Counted from the first letter of the stretch, positions 1 to 12,085 are shown. The stretch: DNA of 64,000 nucleotides from Cyanoderma ruficeps (GCA_008694505.1 VZDJ01000056.1:11728051-11792050); one strand, 5' to 3'. Translations and numbers: made by a program. Notes: a model not told the origin generated them from the sequence alone.

Positions 1-1082
1 AAAATGAATCAGTGAGGGCAGCTGAATGAAAAAAGAAATCAGTGTGGTTATGTGCTGCTGATCCTTTGATAATAAAAGGATAAAGCAGAGCTTTTACATG
101 GAGAAGGAAAAGGAATGGAACGGGGCTTTGAATGGTAAAGATGGATTTTTAAAATAAAATTTTTGAAATGTTGAGATCAAAATATTTTTGCTCCGTGATT
201 AGGAATTTCATTTTTGCTGTAGCTAATGGTGTTTGCGAGGCAGTGCCTTGCTGGGTAATTTTTAATTAGAGGCTAGGACACGGATTCAAGCTCCAAAACT
301 ATCTTCTGTTCATGCTCATCCATTTTCTCCAGCCTTTCTGGAGATAATGAATCCTGCCTCCCTTCCTCACTGTCAAATTTGAGCTCGACCTTTTTGCTTG
401 TAAACAGATTAGAAAAAATTAATCCCAAGCTGTAATAAGGTCTTTCATTACGTTGTGGGGAAGGTTATTTATGCTTTTAAGGCTTGTTCCAACCTAATAG
501 GTGTGAAAGGAAGAGCACTTAAGCTCTGCAGGCCTGACAGGGATGTTGTAGCTGAGGAATGAAAGTCACAGTGGGTTCATCTGGCTGCTGGTATTTAAGA
601 TGAATATCAGCACCACACGCATGGACTGGAAGATATATCTGGGAAGAGAAAGGAGAAGTGCCTTTTCCCCCTGGTTCAGATGGAATTAGAGCTGCACAGA
701 GCCGAGGGTGAGGAAAGGTGGGCAGTTGGGAGAGGAGTTTTCCCTCCCAGGCGGGTGCTGGCGGCTGATGGAAGCGGCTGGTGGGCGCTGCCTGCAGTGG
801 TGCTCAGCCTCTTGTGCCATTTCCCCCAAAATATGTTAAAGCATCTCTCTAGTCCCAGCTGGTCAGAATGACTGAAGGTGTCAGGAAAATTAATCCACAG
901 ACTCCAGAGGTTTATGTCCAAAAAGGAGACAGAGGAGTCCTTTGACTTTATTCCAATAAAGGGAGAGGCCATGGGGTGTTTCCCCTGGGGTCTCCAATTT
1001 TGGAGGATACAGCCTCCTATTTATCCCAATTTCCCGGCCACATTTCCTCTCTCTTTCTCCATTAATACTCCAGAATCTCTGA
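1..1082. other. Single-copy noncoding DNA, AT-rich at the left
   Basis: No coding region is supported here; frames shorter than 100 codons are open on both strands and look like chance. Positions 1-640 are AT-rich with ATTA-containing words, for example taattttaattagaggc near 257 and gtaataaggtctttcattac near 432. Such words are typical of developmental conserved noncoding elements, but conservation cannot be seen from one sequence. Confidence 0.4.
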
Positions 1083-1142
1083 GATTATATTGGGTAGGCT
1101 TTCAAGGCCCTTCCAACCCAAGGCATCCTGATTCTGAAGACT
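1083..1142 (+). mobile_element. CR1-type LINE, 3' end fragment
   Basis: The stretch reads like the last bases of an avian CR1: a degraded 'ggtaggctttcaaggccc' followed by 'ttccaacccaaggcatcctg' and 'attctgaa'. Only the terminal part is left. CR1 is non-LTR and typically 5'-truncated, which explains the short length. Confidence 0.5.
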
Positions 1143-2329
1143 TTAAATAATTTTCTGACACCCTGCAGGCATCCCACCCTCGGGATAACTGAGATGGGCA
1201 TTCCTCATTCAGGGATAAACCCTGTGGAAGTCAGAGCTCCCGGGACAGGCCCCGCCCTGGGTGTGTCACAGCTCACACCGATATTTTGGCTCCCAGCTGT
1301 GGCCAGGCTATCCCTACCTTTACCACCCTTGCAGCCCCAGAAAAATGAGCCTCAATCAGGTTTCTACCCCAGGGCAAAGCCTGAGGGGTGGCTGAGCCCA
1401 GCCTGGAGCCCAGCTGGGCTGGACCTAAAGCCCAGCCTGTCCTCTGCTCCTGCTCTCCTCGCTCCACACTGCAGCTGGGCTTTATTTATATCCACATTAC
1501 TCCATTCATTACGAAATTTCTTCCCCGGCAGGGGCAGGCATCTATCATTAAATCAGAATCTGTCTGGAAACAGAACAGAGACTCCAACTTCAAAGGCTGC
1601 CACTGCTTTCCGCGCAGCTCTCCTCGCCGGTTGCCTGGGAGGCTCCTTTGAAATTATGCACCGAGACGGGCAGGGAGGAACGAGTTCCCAAGTCGTCATA
1701 ATGATGCCCTTGAGTGGGCGAGCCTTGGAAACGCCCGCGGGGCAGGAGGCAGCTCCATCCCTGCGGAGAACCAAACCCCCCCAGGGATGCTCCAAAGCCT
1801 CTGCGGACACTCCCCGCCCTCTCTGTCCGCAGCCCACCCAAGGAGCCCTTGTTTTATTTAGATCACTTTCCATTTCGTCTCTGGCGGACTGGGGGTGCAG
1901 AGATAACAGGGCTGTGTCTGACAGAGTGCCCTTTACAGCCCTCTGCCAAAAAACATCCCGCCGTTGTTCCTGCAGCCCGGAATCTCAGCCGTGCTGGGCT
2001 TCAAGGGTAGTATTGAAAGGCCATTTTCCCTTGGAACGTTTTCACTTTTATAGCCTTAAACTTTGAGCCTTTCGGTTCGAATAATCAGGATGCGAGGAGG
2101 CGGAAGGTGATTAAGTGTCAGACAGAGTTTCCCAGGGGCTGGGAGAATTCAGTGCCAGGGTAAACACAGCTCCAACCTCATCAGGTGGGGCTTGGGTCAG
2201 GAGGGTTAATTTTGAACAAGTTGTAAGGGCTCATTAATTCAACCAATGATCCAAAATGTATTTTTTAATGTCTGCAAGCCTTCATGTGTGTTGTTATAAC
2301 TGCGTGTGCGTGTACAGGTTGAATTTGGT
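1143..2329. other. GC-rich noncoding DNA with a long chance frame
   Basis: A 290-codon frame is open on the plus strand from 1194 to 2066. The opposite strand also has 106- and 83-codon frames over the same bases, and the predicted protein is low-complexity (Pro, Ser, Ala, Leu) with no recognisable domain. I read this as GC-rich DNA poor in stop codons, not a gene. Confidence 0.5.
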
Positions 2330-2375
2330 TTCCATGGAATCACAGAATATCCCGAGCCCAGGATCAGGGTCACGG
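2330..2375 (-). mobile_element. Possible CR1 3' end, reverse orientation
   Basis: The words 'atggaatcacagaatatccc' and 'gagcccaggatcagggtcac' resemble the reverse complement of the CR1 terminus (normally beginning aatcacagaat). The match stops after about 45 bases, so the call is weak. Confidence 0.35.
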
Positions 2376-4071
2376 GGTCCAAGGAAGCGGTTCCATGATT
2401 TTGTGCTGCTCTTAAACATTGTGCAGACAGGTTTCCTGCAGCAGGGTGGCAAAAAATGGGACGGCTCTATCATAATCTGAGAGACTAACACGCAGTCAGA
2501 CACTCTGATCTCATTAATGTCTACTTAATTAGGCTCGAGTGGATGATTTCAGAGCACGAAGCCCAGTGGAGGTAGAGTTGATAACGGAGTTATTTAGAAC
2601 ATCCAGAGTTTGCCTGCCTCCATCTCCTGCCAGCACAGCTCCATGAAATCGCTCTCCACAGGCAGGGAGAAGGAGTGCCCGGCTCCTTCAAACGATCCCT
2701 GCTGATTCATGAGCCAATTCCCAGCTAATACTGAAGTTATAAGATATTTATTCACTCCTGGCTACTCGGGCTGTCCCCGGGGTTCACCTTGGGGGACTGT
2801 GCTCTCCACCGAAGGTTTTGATAAAAAATTGAAATGCCCTTTTTGTTGTCCTGCGAGTCATTATGTTCACCTGATAAAAATGATTTCACACCTAACTCCA
2901 CCCATTAATCAAAAAGGTCAGCACAATAAATAGTTTTTATCTTTCCTGCCAGAAACCTTTCTTCCCCGTGGTCTCGGGAGCTGAGTGCAAGAGAAGATGT
3001 AGACAGAAGAACAGGATCTCAAAGCCCGGCTGATCAATGCCATACAGAGACATGAATTATTGGTGAGAACTTCAGGGAGAAATGGAGTGCTCTGATGCCA
3101 GGGAGAGGCAATATCGCCTGAGTTTTCAACCTCCAGGCACTAAAGGGGAATGAAGTAGCTTCGTTCATCTTAATAAATTTATTATGTCCAGCATCTGGTT
3201 CTGAATGAGATGGATTTTCCTTTTCTGGAGATCTATAGGGGTGAGAATATATAGATATAAAATATGTCTATATCCCCCACACCGCTGCTCTCATTAGCCT
3301 GACACTCCTGACTTTTCCCAGTGTGTCTGGTTGCAAGGCTGGGCTCGAGATGGAGTTTTTGCTCCTGGGCTTTGCATGGATTGTCCTGCTCAGTGCTGAC
3401 TGAGATCCCCCCAGCCCCAGAGCTCCTGCAGGGATGTGTTCCCGGGACGTCAGGAAACGTGGAATTGGTTTCCCTGGCAATCCGCGCCTCCTCCTCACTC
3501 CGTGGGCTTTGTCCTGTGCTTCGCTCCTGTTTGCTCACCTGCGGTGACCGCCCCATCTCCGCTGCCCCGGAATTCCTGGAAGGCTTTAGCAGTTTGGATA
3601 TGCAGAATATCCAGGCAGGGCTGCCCTGGCGGGAGGAAGAACGAGCTACTGCAAATGTCACGGGGAGATAAAATCCCTCGAGTGGCATTTACCTTTGTGA
3701 TTATTCCCTCTCCTCCCCGGCGCGGGGGGCACGTTTCCATTACGGGATCCTGTGTGACAAAGAGGAGTCAGATTTGCACTTCAAATGAATTTTAAAACGT
3801 CCTCGAATCCTCCCGGAGCCTCCCCAGGAGCGGCTGTGCCCTGGGAACACAAGCAGCACCTGCAGCCTCCTCTCTGCCCAAATACCCCCCTGAACATCGC
3901 TGCTCTGCACCCCAAATCCTCAGGAATAGCAGAAAAAAGAGGCCACCCACACGATGTGAGGCAGATCTGCCAGTCCATCACCCAGCTGTGTTTCCTTCAT
4001 CCCCCAACAGGGCAACAAATCCAGTGTGGTGCTCAGGCTGGGCTCCAACGTGTAGTAACTTGCTCAGAGCA
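2376..4071. other. Noncoding single-copy DNA
   Basis: Only frames under about 150 codons occur, overlapping on both strands between 3233 and 3795. No splice-bounded exon was convincing. An AT-rich part at 2700-2940 contains 'cacctaactccacccattaa' and could be a regulatory element, but nothing specific can be supported. Confidence 0.4.
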
Positions 4072-4422
4072 GAGAAATCAGGATTTGTGGAGGTGTCCTG
4101 AAAAAATTGGGATCTGTGCAGGTGCCCTGAGAAACCAAGATCTGTGCAGGTGCCCTGAGAAATCAGGGTCTGTGCAGGGACCCTGAGAAATCAGGGTCTG
4201 TGCTGGTGTTCTGAGGAATCAGGATCTTGCAGGTGCCCTGAGAAATCAGGATCCATGCTGATGTTCTGAGCAATCAGGATCTGTGCTGATGTTCTAAGAA
4301 ATCAGGATCTGTGCTGATATTCTAAGAAATCGGGATCTGTGCAGGTGCCCTGAGAAATCAGGATTTGTGCAGCTGTCCTGAGAAATCAGGATCTTGCAGG
4401 TTCCCTGAGAAATCAGGATGTG
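4072..4422. repeat. Minisatellite, 28-bp unit, about 12 copies
   Basis: The unit is of the form 'gaaatcaggatctgtgcagg' followed by 'tgccctga'. Successive units differ at a few positions (gcaggtgccctga versus gctgatgttctga), and some have lost a few bases. The array is clearly tandem and has no coding role; the 133-codon frame running into it is a by-product. Confidence 0.9.
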
Positions 4423-6383
4423 CCCACCAGGTAATGTGAGAGCAGCCAGGGGATGTGGAACAGCAGCTTGCACCCCGCTCCCCAGGAACAGATGGGTGTT
4501 TTGCCTTGTGATGCAGCCCAGAAAACAGATTTGATTTAGTGCACCGTGCCTGCCTGACTTTCAAACTTGTGTTAACAGGGCTGCAGGAAGGCAGACTCCA
4601 CACAGAGCCCTCAGCGAACACGGCGCCGGGCAGGAGGTTACGGAGCTCTGGAAATCATCAATTAATTCTCCCTTCATCCAGAGGGGCAGATGGGGATGAA
4701 TATTTATTTACTTTGACAGCTTTTATTAGAGGGGGGAAAGGTCTTCATTACGTGTTGCGATTTCACAGCACAATCAAGGAAATTAGCACAATGTATAAAA
4801 TAGTAATTAAGCAATTAAGGCTGTTAGAGTTCTGAACTCACACTGGCAGGGCAGATCTTCCCCCTGTGCAAAGCTGCTGCTTTTCCTTGCAGTGCTCCTG
4901 GCGTCCAGGCACCGGGATTATTATGTAATGTCAGTTCAGGTCTCCTCAGAATGGATTGTGCAGGTTTATCCACTCCTGAGCTGTCTCCAGGTGCCCTGGC
5001 CAGCCTGGGGAAAGGCTCCGTGCTCTGCACTAATTACCTGAGTTTTGGGGGTCTGGAGGTGCCAAACTAATGGCCAATTTACAGATGTTTGATGTGGGTT
5101 CTCTCATCCAGGGCTGATCCAGCTGGGCTGAGATAAATGGAGGGATTGCCCCTGCCTTTGCCTGAAATGCTCGTTTATTGGGTTTTTTGGGGCTCCCCGT
5201 GGTTCCGGGCTCCTTTCACAGACATGATGGGAGAAATTCCTGTGTGGTCACCCTGCTCAAAGGGCTTCAGACCCTGTGAATACATGATAAACATATTAAG
5301 ATGGGCCACATTTATTAATTAGCTTATATATAAATATATTCATTAATTAGATAGCTTCCTATCAGGAAAAGTGGCGTTTTAGCAGCAATGCTGGCATCTG
5401 GAGCCAGCCAAACTCGGGAATTATCGCTGTAAAAAAGAGAGAGCTGAGATCAGATCCTTTATTCTTTCGGACAGCGTCACTTTGGGAAGGCACCATATGT
5501 GGTTTTTAATGCTGCAGTGAAGTGGGAGAGTGGATTGCCCTCAATCTGGCAAATCACAGGGCACCAGCATGACCTGTTTTCACAGCTGAGAACCTTCGGC
5601 CCCGCAAAGTTCTTGTTTAAAGACTTTATCTCACTGACCAGATGGTGCAATTTGTCTGCCGTGGACATCAGGGAATATCTGCTGAATTTTGCATAAGGAC
5701 AAGTGTTTTAATCATGCAGTGTCTTGCTGAGCTAATCTTATTTGTCTGCAGTGGCCCACCCTTCCCTTATCCCTGGCAATCCTGGAGCTCTCCTCGGGGG
5801 GTTTTTACCCAACCACCTTCCCCATCCCCGGGTTTTTACTGTCTGTCCCTTGGGAATCTCTTCAGGTTTAACTCCTCCTGTTGGGGTGGGATGAAACACT
5901 GTTGAAAATAAAGCAGATGTGTGGGAGCCTGGGGTATTTAAAACCTCTCTCCCAGGTTAATCCTTTCATCAGAATAAATTCTCTCAGAGATGGGAGCAGT
6001 GTTGGGGCAGAGGAGGACCTGGGGGGTCCTGGATGCAGAGGAGGAACTGGGGGCTGGAGCATGACCAGAGCCCCTGGTCAGGAAGGACACAAAACAGGGA
6101 ATTCCAATATTAGAAGAAGTATTAAAGCCAGCACAATGAGAGATAAAAGTCTTTTGTGCATTATCTGGAGGAAAAAAAACCCTTCCTGAGCTTTCCCAGC
6201 TGTGGATGGGGCTGCAGGAATGGAGGGGCTGCACGCTGCACCTTCATTTGGGAGATTCAGGGTGGGGTTGGAGCAGTTTAACTGCTGGGATTGCCCGGAG
6301 CAATTCCTCTGCATTGACACAGCACAGGAAAGTGCCAGCCCTCAGAGCAAACCTGTTTGCCCTTGGCTGCAGAGAGAAAGTTT
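4423..6383. other. Noncoding DNA with AT-rich conserved-looking islands
   Basis: Two islands stand out. The first is 4640-4835, with 'atcatcaattaattctccc', 'gatgaatatttatttacttt' and 'taattaagcaattaagg'. The second is 5285-5360, with 'tttattaattagcttatat' and 'attcattaattagatagc'. Clustered TAATTA cores outside repeats are the usual look of vertebrate developmental enhancers. The rest is GC-richer filler with chance frames. Confidence 0.35.
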
Positions 6384-6404
6384 NNNNNNNNNNNNNNNNN
6401 NNNN
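6384..6404. other. Assembly gap, 21 N
   Basis: Twenty-one consecutive N lie directly before a TTTCTTA array, so the gap probably marks a microsatellite that was not fully resolved. Frames crossing it are meaningless. Confidence 0.99.
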
Positions 6405-6526
6405 TTTCTTATTTCTTATTTCTTATTTCTTATTCCTTATTTCTTATATTTCTTATTTCTTATTTCTTATATTTCTTATTTCTTATTCCTTATTTCTTAT
6501 TTCTTATTTTTCTTATGTCTTATTTT
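6405..6526. repeat. (TTTCTTA)n-like microsatellite
   Basis: Tandem 'tttctta' with interruptions such as 'tattcctta' and 'atatttcttat'. It adjoins the N gap, so the true length is unknown. Confidence 0.95.
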
Positions 6527-6927
6527 GGCTGTGTTTGTGGTGATGCAAGGCAGGGAATCCTCCAGCTTCTCCCACATCCCAGGGCAGCTCCGTGCATGCA
6601 GTGGGGCTTGTGGAGCACCTGTGAGGGACACAAAACCTGGGCTGTGCTGGTGGTGGGGTGTTAAAGCAGCTCTCTCTGTGCCAAAGCCCCGGAATTTCAT
6701 GGCTGAGGATGTGTTTAATGCCTGTTACCACTGGAAACTGTGATGGATTATGTGCAACAACTCTGGTGCACAAGTGAACAAGCAGGCAGTTAATTACTGC
6801 AATGGTGACGTTATGAGAAGGAATTGCACTCGTGGCCATTCATTGTGATGATGAATTTCCCACAGTTCGTCACTGGTCATCTGCACCACTTGTGTGACAA
6901 ATGCTCAGGGTCCCATGCAGCAGGAAA

Positions 6928-6972
6928 TCCCTTCCCTTCCCTTCCCTTCCCTTCCCTTCCCTCCCCTTCCCC
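6928..6972. repeat. (CCCTT)n microsatellite
   Basis: Eight or so uninterrupted 'cccttcccttccctt' periods, ending with a few C-rich variants. The opposite strand is a purine run of GGGAA type. Confidence 0.95.
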
Positions 6973-7457
6973 AGCCATGGAGGAGATGCTGTTGTTAATG
7001 TGACAGTGTCTAATTGCTGGGGGGCATAAATCCAATATTTTTATTCATGTGCACATGTTACTCCCATCAGAGCGGGCCGTGACGCTCTGCAGAGCTGGCT
7101 TTTGGAGGTGAATTTATTCTGGGCTGTCTCTGACCACTCAGACACACAAACCCCAGGTGTGAAATCCTTGGAGGGCCGAGGGAGGGAGAGGCTTTGGCAA
7201 ATTGCGTGGAGCAAGTGAGACGACAGCGACTGGGGAGTGGGAGTGTTGCTTGGTACAAGATCCTTGACTCTGGCTGGGTGATAAATTTCCCAGCCCTAAG
7301 TAGCTGGCACATTATGTTACAGGGGGTTGATGGGTGCAGATTGTGGGCCAGGCTGTTGGGAGACAAAATGTGATTAACGGGAGGGGAGGGTGGCTCAGGG
7401 CCAGGAGCAGAGAGGGAACCTCTGGGTGCCTCGTGCTGGATTGCAAAAGGAATTCTC

Positions 7458-7480
7458 TGTGTGTGTGTGTGTGTGTGTGC
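7458..7480. repeat. (GT)n microsatellite
   Basis: About eleven GT dinucleotides. Shorter GT runs also occur near 18,252-18,266 and 38,900-38,914. Confidence 0.95.
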
Positions 7481-8540
7481 CTGGTGGCATCCACGCCAGC
7501 AGAGGCACCACCAAAGCCATATTTAAAGAGAAGAAATGGAGCTTTTCCCAATAAGGACCCTGATCACAGGCACAAGACCAGAATGCCTCGTTAATTAGAA
7601 ACAGCCTCCAATCAATAACTGGGTTTCCTGCTGCATTGAGGTCCCGGTGCTCAAAAATAAAAAAAGGCTGCAGTGATGTGAGATGAAAACCTAAAGGGAT
7701 GAATATTTTAGAGGGGATATCGAGCTCTGTGGTTTGAAAAATCAAGGTGAGACCTGCTGAAATGCTTGGCTGACCCCCTGCCCTCCTCATCCTGGGGAGA
7801 TTCCCGCCCCTCCTCTCCAGGGGCTGGATGTCTCCCGGGAGCCGGCGCCGTGTCTGGGCTGGCTGCTCCCGTCTCCCTTCTCCTGCAGGGACCTGCAGAA
7901 CGTGCAGCCTCTCCCAGCCCATCCACACACCGCAGCCCCTTCGAGGCCACGGTCATTTATTTTTGGCAGCCGGGGTGCAGGAATTCTGAACCCAAATGGT
8001 TTTAGCTCGAGAAACGCCCGTAATGTGAATATTCGGCAGTGGAAAATTGTCCCTCTTCTCCTCCGAGCTGAGGAATGTTGGAAGTCACTGGATTTTGTCA
8101 CTCCTGCAGCCAGCCCCAGGTCTGTCCTCATCTGTGAAGGTCGGCACCCCCAGCCCCGGGCAGGTCATTAGCCCAGGGATGTTTTATTCATGCTAACGCT
8201 GCCAAATGGAAATCATCTTTTTCATGTTAATGAGGAGTAATTCGAGAAATCAGAAAAACCATCATTTCACTGAGAAAGGTTGTGGGAGTCAGTGACAGGA
8301 GAGGGAGCAGTGGGTGACACCTCACGGGGTCAGGCCAGGCTGGGACACCTGGGGGGGCTCACCTGGAGAGGAGAAGCTCCAGGGAGAGCTCAGAGACCTT
8401 ACAGAGCATAAAGGGGCTCCAGGAGAGCTGGAGAGGGATTGGGGACACGGGATGGAGGGACAGGACACAGGGAATGGCTCCCACTCCCAGAGGGCAGGGC
8501 TGGGTGGGAGATTGGGAATTGGGAATTCCCGGCTGGGCTG

Positions 8541-8710
8541 AATTCCCAGAGCAGCTGTGGCTGCCCCTGGATCCCTGGCAGTGCCCAGGTTGGACATTGG
8601 GGCTTGGAGCAGCCTGGGACAGTGGGAGGTGTCCCTGGGACAGTGGGAGGTGTCTCTGGTGGCACTGGATGAGCTTTCAGGTCCTCCCAACCCAAACCCT
8701 TCTGGGATCT
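8541..8710 (+). mobile_element. CR1-type LINE 3' end with internal duplication
   Basis: It contains the CR1 block 'gagcagctgtggctgcccc', then 'ggttggacattggggcttgg' and 'cctcccaacccaaaccc'. A 21-bp piece (gggacagtgggaggtgtccc and the following t) is tandemly duplicated inside it, which is not part of the normal element. Confidence 0.85.
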
Positions 8711-9034
8711 CAGAAGTTTTGCAGGTTGCAGATGAATACAGAGGACACAGAGTTTTCCAGATTTTTTTCAGAAATCTGACCTTTCAGGGCCCATCCAAAA
8801 GAAGTGTTCTGCCTTTGATCTCTCCTTGTCCAGAGGAAGAGGGAATTTCTGCAGCTTTTAATGTGTTTTATTCGTCCTGCTTACAAAGAAAAAAAAATAA
8901 AGAAAAGGAAAGAAAGTCTTTTGAACTCCTTGTTTGATGAGTGAGGTTCATTTAAAAAATGACTGAGATTAAAACAGAGACCAAAACATGGTGGGCATGA
9001 TTTTGAGTCTATTGCAGGGTGGGGGGATTGAAAA

Positions 9035-9165
9035 GCTCTGTGGCTGTGACACTCGGGGCCATGGGCCAGGGGTGGCCTTGGCAGTGCTGGGCAATGCCTG
9101 GCTTTGATCCTAAAGCTCTTCCCCAGCCTAAACAATTCAATTCTGTGATTTTATGGTCTGTCAAA
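9035..9165 (+). mobile_element. CR1-type LINE 3' end (other subfamily)
   Basis: The sequence passes through 'gacactcggggccatgggcc', 'ttggcagtgctgggcaatgc' and 'ccccagcctaaacaattc', ending 'aattctgtgatttt'. This is the subfamily form with the 'cggggccatggg' block. Confidence 0.75.
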
Positions 9166-9834
9166 AGGAAGAGTCTCAGGCTCTCACCAGCCCTGCAGGG
9201 CTGTGGGAGATGGGGTTGTGTTTCTCTGCCTGCACTGATGTCCTGGAGCTGCGCAGGGACCTGGCCTGGCCCGGGGACACCCCCATCCAGCTGTTCCCAG
9301 CTGTTCCCAACCACACCTGGGCTGTTCCCAGCCACGCTTCCTGCTGCTGCCCCTGAGGGATTTTTCCTCAGAGCCACAGCAGGGCCTTGCCACGGGTCCC
9401 TGCTGAGGCAGGAAAGGTTTTTCAGCATTCCAGGAGATGTTTTTTAGCATTCCAGGAGAGAATTTTTTCAGCATTCCTCACGGGAAAACATCCTGCTGCT
9501 GCCTGGGAGGCACAGGGGATGTTGCAGGCTGGGGATGGTTTCCACGTGAGGAATCCACTCGGATGGTTGCTGAGGTGGTTTCTAAATTCCGACTTTGTTT
9601 TCCACGAGTTTGCTGCTCCTCTGCTCTCATTTCCTCCTTTTTTTTTTTTAATTTTTTGGGTAAATGCAGATTGACATCTGCAAACTTTCTGCCTATGGAA
9701 ACTGTGCCTCCATCAGCATCTCCCTGTGCAGGAACTTGGGTAATTTCTGGAAGCTTTTGTGTCTTCCCCAAGTCTGATCTCAGACAATAAACAAAGCCAG
9801 ACAAATGCTTTTTCGGTCTGGAAAGGCACAAACT
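9166..9834. other. Noncoding DNA
   Basis: A short local repeat of 'ttttcagcattcc' type occurs three times at 9418-9478. Both strands have open frames of 95-139 codons, so they are not evidence for a gene. Confidence 0.4.
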
Positions 9835-10075
9835 AGCAACCTGTACTTGTTAAATTAGGCACTATAAAAATGCTGAGCTTTAAATCATTGTCCCAGTAAT
9901 TATTGTCATCATTGTGGTTATTAGATGACATAAGATTTTATTGCTGATAATTTGGAGGCTTTGATACATTTATTTGAACTGGCTGCTCCTTTGGCTAAGA
10001 ATAATTGCTTAAATGTCTCTCTTGGGTTTTTTGCTTCTATAAAAAGATTGTTGACCTTGAAGCTTTTGCTTTAGT
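9835..10075. other. AT-rich conserved-element-like block
   Basis: It includes 'cccagtaattattgtcatca', 'ggttattagatgacataag' and 'aagaataattgcttaaatg'. It is free of repeats, with dense ATTA/TAAT cores and balanced composition. The appearance is that of a vertebrate developmental enhancer; this is inference. Confidence 0.35.
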
Positions 10076-10609
10076 TTGGATTCGTGTTCAAATGCAAATA
10101 CTGAGAGAACACTTAGAAAATACCTAGAGCGAAAAAATGTAACTCACCAAGCAGAACACGGAATTTGGAGACCTTGGAGAGAGAGAAGCCAGGTTTTGGA
10201 TTGTCAGAGACCCCCAGCTTCTCTCTCACTCCTTTTTTATTACTATTTTAGGAGTAGGAAGTATTATTATTTTAAGAGTAGGACGGTTTGCTTTTCCATC
10301 AGCAGATGTTGATGTGTTTGAACGCTTTGGCTGCTGAAGGTTTGCACTGATGGAGTTGATGGATCCCTTGTGGAGCTGCAGGTTCCGTGGCCAGGAACCT
10401 GCCCCAGCCCAGCTGTTGGAAATGTTGTGTTTGGGGGATGCACCTCTTCAGCTGTGGTGAGAACAAAGAACAAAGAGTTAGGAAATAAATTAAGGAAAAA
10501 AAAAAAGAGCTGGATAAAAGCATCCGCCGGTGCCAGGCAGGGTGACAGACTCTGGAGAGCTCGGAAATGTCATGGTTTCATGCAGTGTGCAAATGAGGAT
10601 GAAATTGAA

Positions 10610-10990
10610 AATCAGCTCTTTTAGGAGAGGTAACTCTTAATTTGCATGAAATAATAATCAAATCATTATCAGGCCACCTTAAACAGCCACGCTGAAGGTC
10701 ACTTAACTGCGCAGAGAGACGCCACACAACAAGGTCTGTCTGGCATCACTCTGGAAGGAGAAGGATAATTACCCGTGGGATCTGTTAATTTTTGTGTGCA
10801 TTAATCAGGTGAGTGTCTCCAGCTAATAACTGACTCCGGTCTGCAAACACTGGCAATTGTTTGACTCTCAGATGGTTTTGTAGGGCTGAACAACGGCGGG
10901 GCCGAAACCGTGAGAAACTGAGGCAAAGTGTGAATGGAACACAAAGTTCTTGGACGATCTTTAATCAGGTGAGTAGGATCAGAGAGTCCA
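10610..10990. other. Conserved-element-like block with two perfect 5' splice-site motifs
   Basis: Clean single-copy DNA (taatttgcatgaaataataa, atcattatcaggccacctt) contains an octamer-like atttgcat. The 14-mer ttaatcaggtgagt occurs at 10,801-10,814 and again at 10,961-10,974. Both copies carry a consensus donor (CAG|GTGAGT). No matching acceptor upstream was obvious. Confidence 0.35.
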
Positions 10991-12029
10991 ACGACAAAGA
11001 GACTCCTCGTGGATAAAGGGCCAGAACAGCCAAAGACCTTCCATCCACGATTTCAAAATGCCCGTTTTCTGTGGCGAAGGGAAGAGGGCGCCTTTGTTGC
11101 AGAGAGCTGAAGTGTTGAGGAGTGAGGAGAGGCTTCCCAGGAGCCGTTCCCAGAGCTGTCAGCGATGACATTCTCACCGAGCTCCTGCTTCCCTCGCCAG
11201 GAAAAGGTTGCAGTCTTGGCAGCGACACAGAAATAATCATGTCTGGTCAAGTGTGGCACAAAGGAGTTGAACTCCAACAAAGGGGAAAGTCACCTGTTTT
11301 TGGATGATTTATAGCCATGGCAGGGGAGGGTCAGGCTCAGCTCCAGAATCAAAGCTGGAATAAGCACTGAACAAATGTTTCCTGTTTGGATTCGCTGATT
11401 TAAACTGCATCTCCTCTATTAGGCTCAGACAGAAATGTGGGTGTTATCCCAGTGATGTGGTCTGGGCTGTGCATTTTCATTGTTCCCATTCGTGCCTCGG
11501 ATGATTTTTCTATTGGGTTAATGGCAAACGCTCTCAAGTAATGACAGGGGTGCAGGTTAATTATTCAGCAAGTGCTGGTACAGACAGCAGAGTTTCCTCT
11601 CCTGTTACAAAAAGGCTCCATTTCCCACCACGTCATCAAACATCTTCACTTAAGGGGCCTGAGAATGAATCACTGCCTCTGATTTAGGATCATCAAAAGG
11701 CACAGAGCTGCTGCCTTGATTTAATTGACTCGTGGTTTCAGGTTAATGAAGCCCACGTGTCCCTGCTGTCAGATGTTCAAACGGAGCTGGTCTGGGGGAT
11801 CTCTGAGCCAGAGGAGCCCAGCTGGGGTTGGGTGTCTCTGCTGGTGGTGATGCCCCACACAAACCCCTGGGATTTGGTTTGAGGTTGAGGTCTGGGCACC
11901 AGAGGCTGCAGGATAAAGCCCATCCCCGTGCAGGTGGGAGATGAAAACCCCTGCATCCCCTCCCCTGTTTGAAACCTGCGTTGGCTTTAGCAACCAAGGG
12001 AAGAGTTGCTGTGAGAGGGTTGGATTGGT
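10991..12029. other. Noncoding DNA
   Basis: No repeat or exon stands out. Short frames are open on both strands. Confidence 0.4.
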
Positions 12030-12085
12030 GGCTGAAGTTCGGACACGATCACCTTGGAGGTGTTTTCCAGCCTAAATGATTCCCT
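12030..12085 (+). mobile_element. CR1-type LINE, very short 3' end
   Basis: 'gacacgatcaccttggaggt' followed by 'gttttccagcctaaatgatt' matches the terminal CR1 text (cgatgatcttagaggtcttttccaacc) with drift. Confidence 0.6.

Larger units (their letters stand above)
6527..8540. other. Noncoding DNA with two microsatellites
   Basis: No gene is supported. The 177-codon minus frame at 7395-7928 contains a Thr-His run that is just the translation of the GT microsatellite. A clean AT-rich patch at 8170-8260 (ttcatgctaacgctgcc, cttttttcatgttaatgagg) may be a conserved element. Confidence 0.4.

Noticed and set aside
1194..2066. 290-codon plus-strand frame as a protein gene
   Set aside because: Low-complexity Pro/Ser/Ala/Leu translation, competing open frames on the minus strand, no domain and no splice or promoter context. 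GC-rich composition explains it.
6202..6743. Frames across the N gap encoding Phe/Leu/Ile/Tyr-rich repeats
   Set aside because: They translate unknown bases and the TTTCTTA microsatellite.
7395..7928. 177-codon minus frame
   Set aside because: It includes a Thr-His run translated from the GT microsatellite and has no other support.
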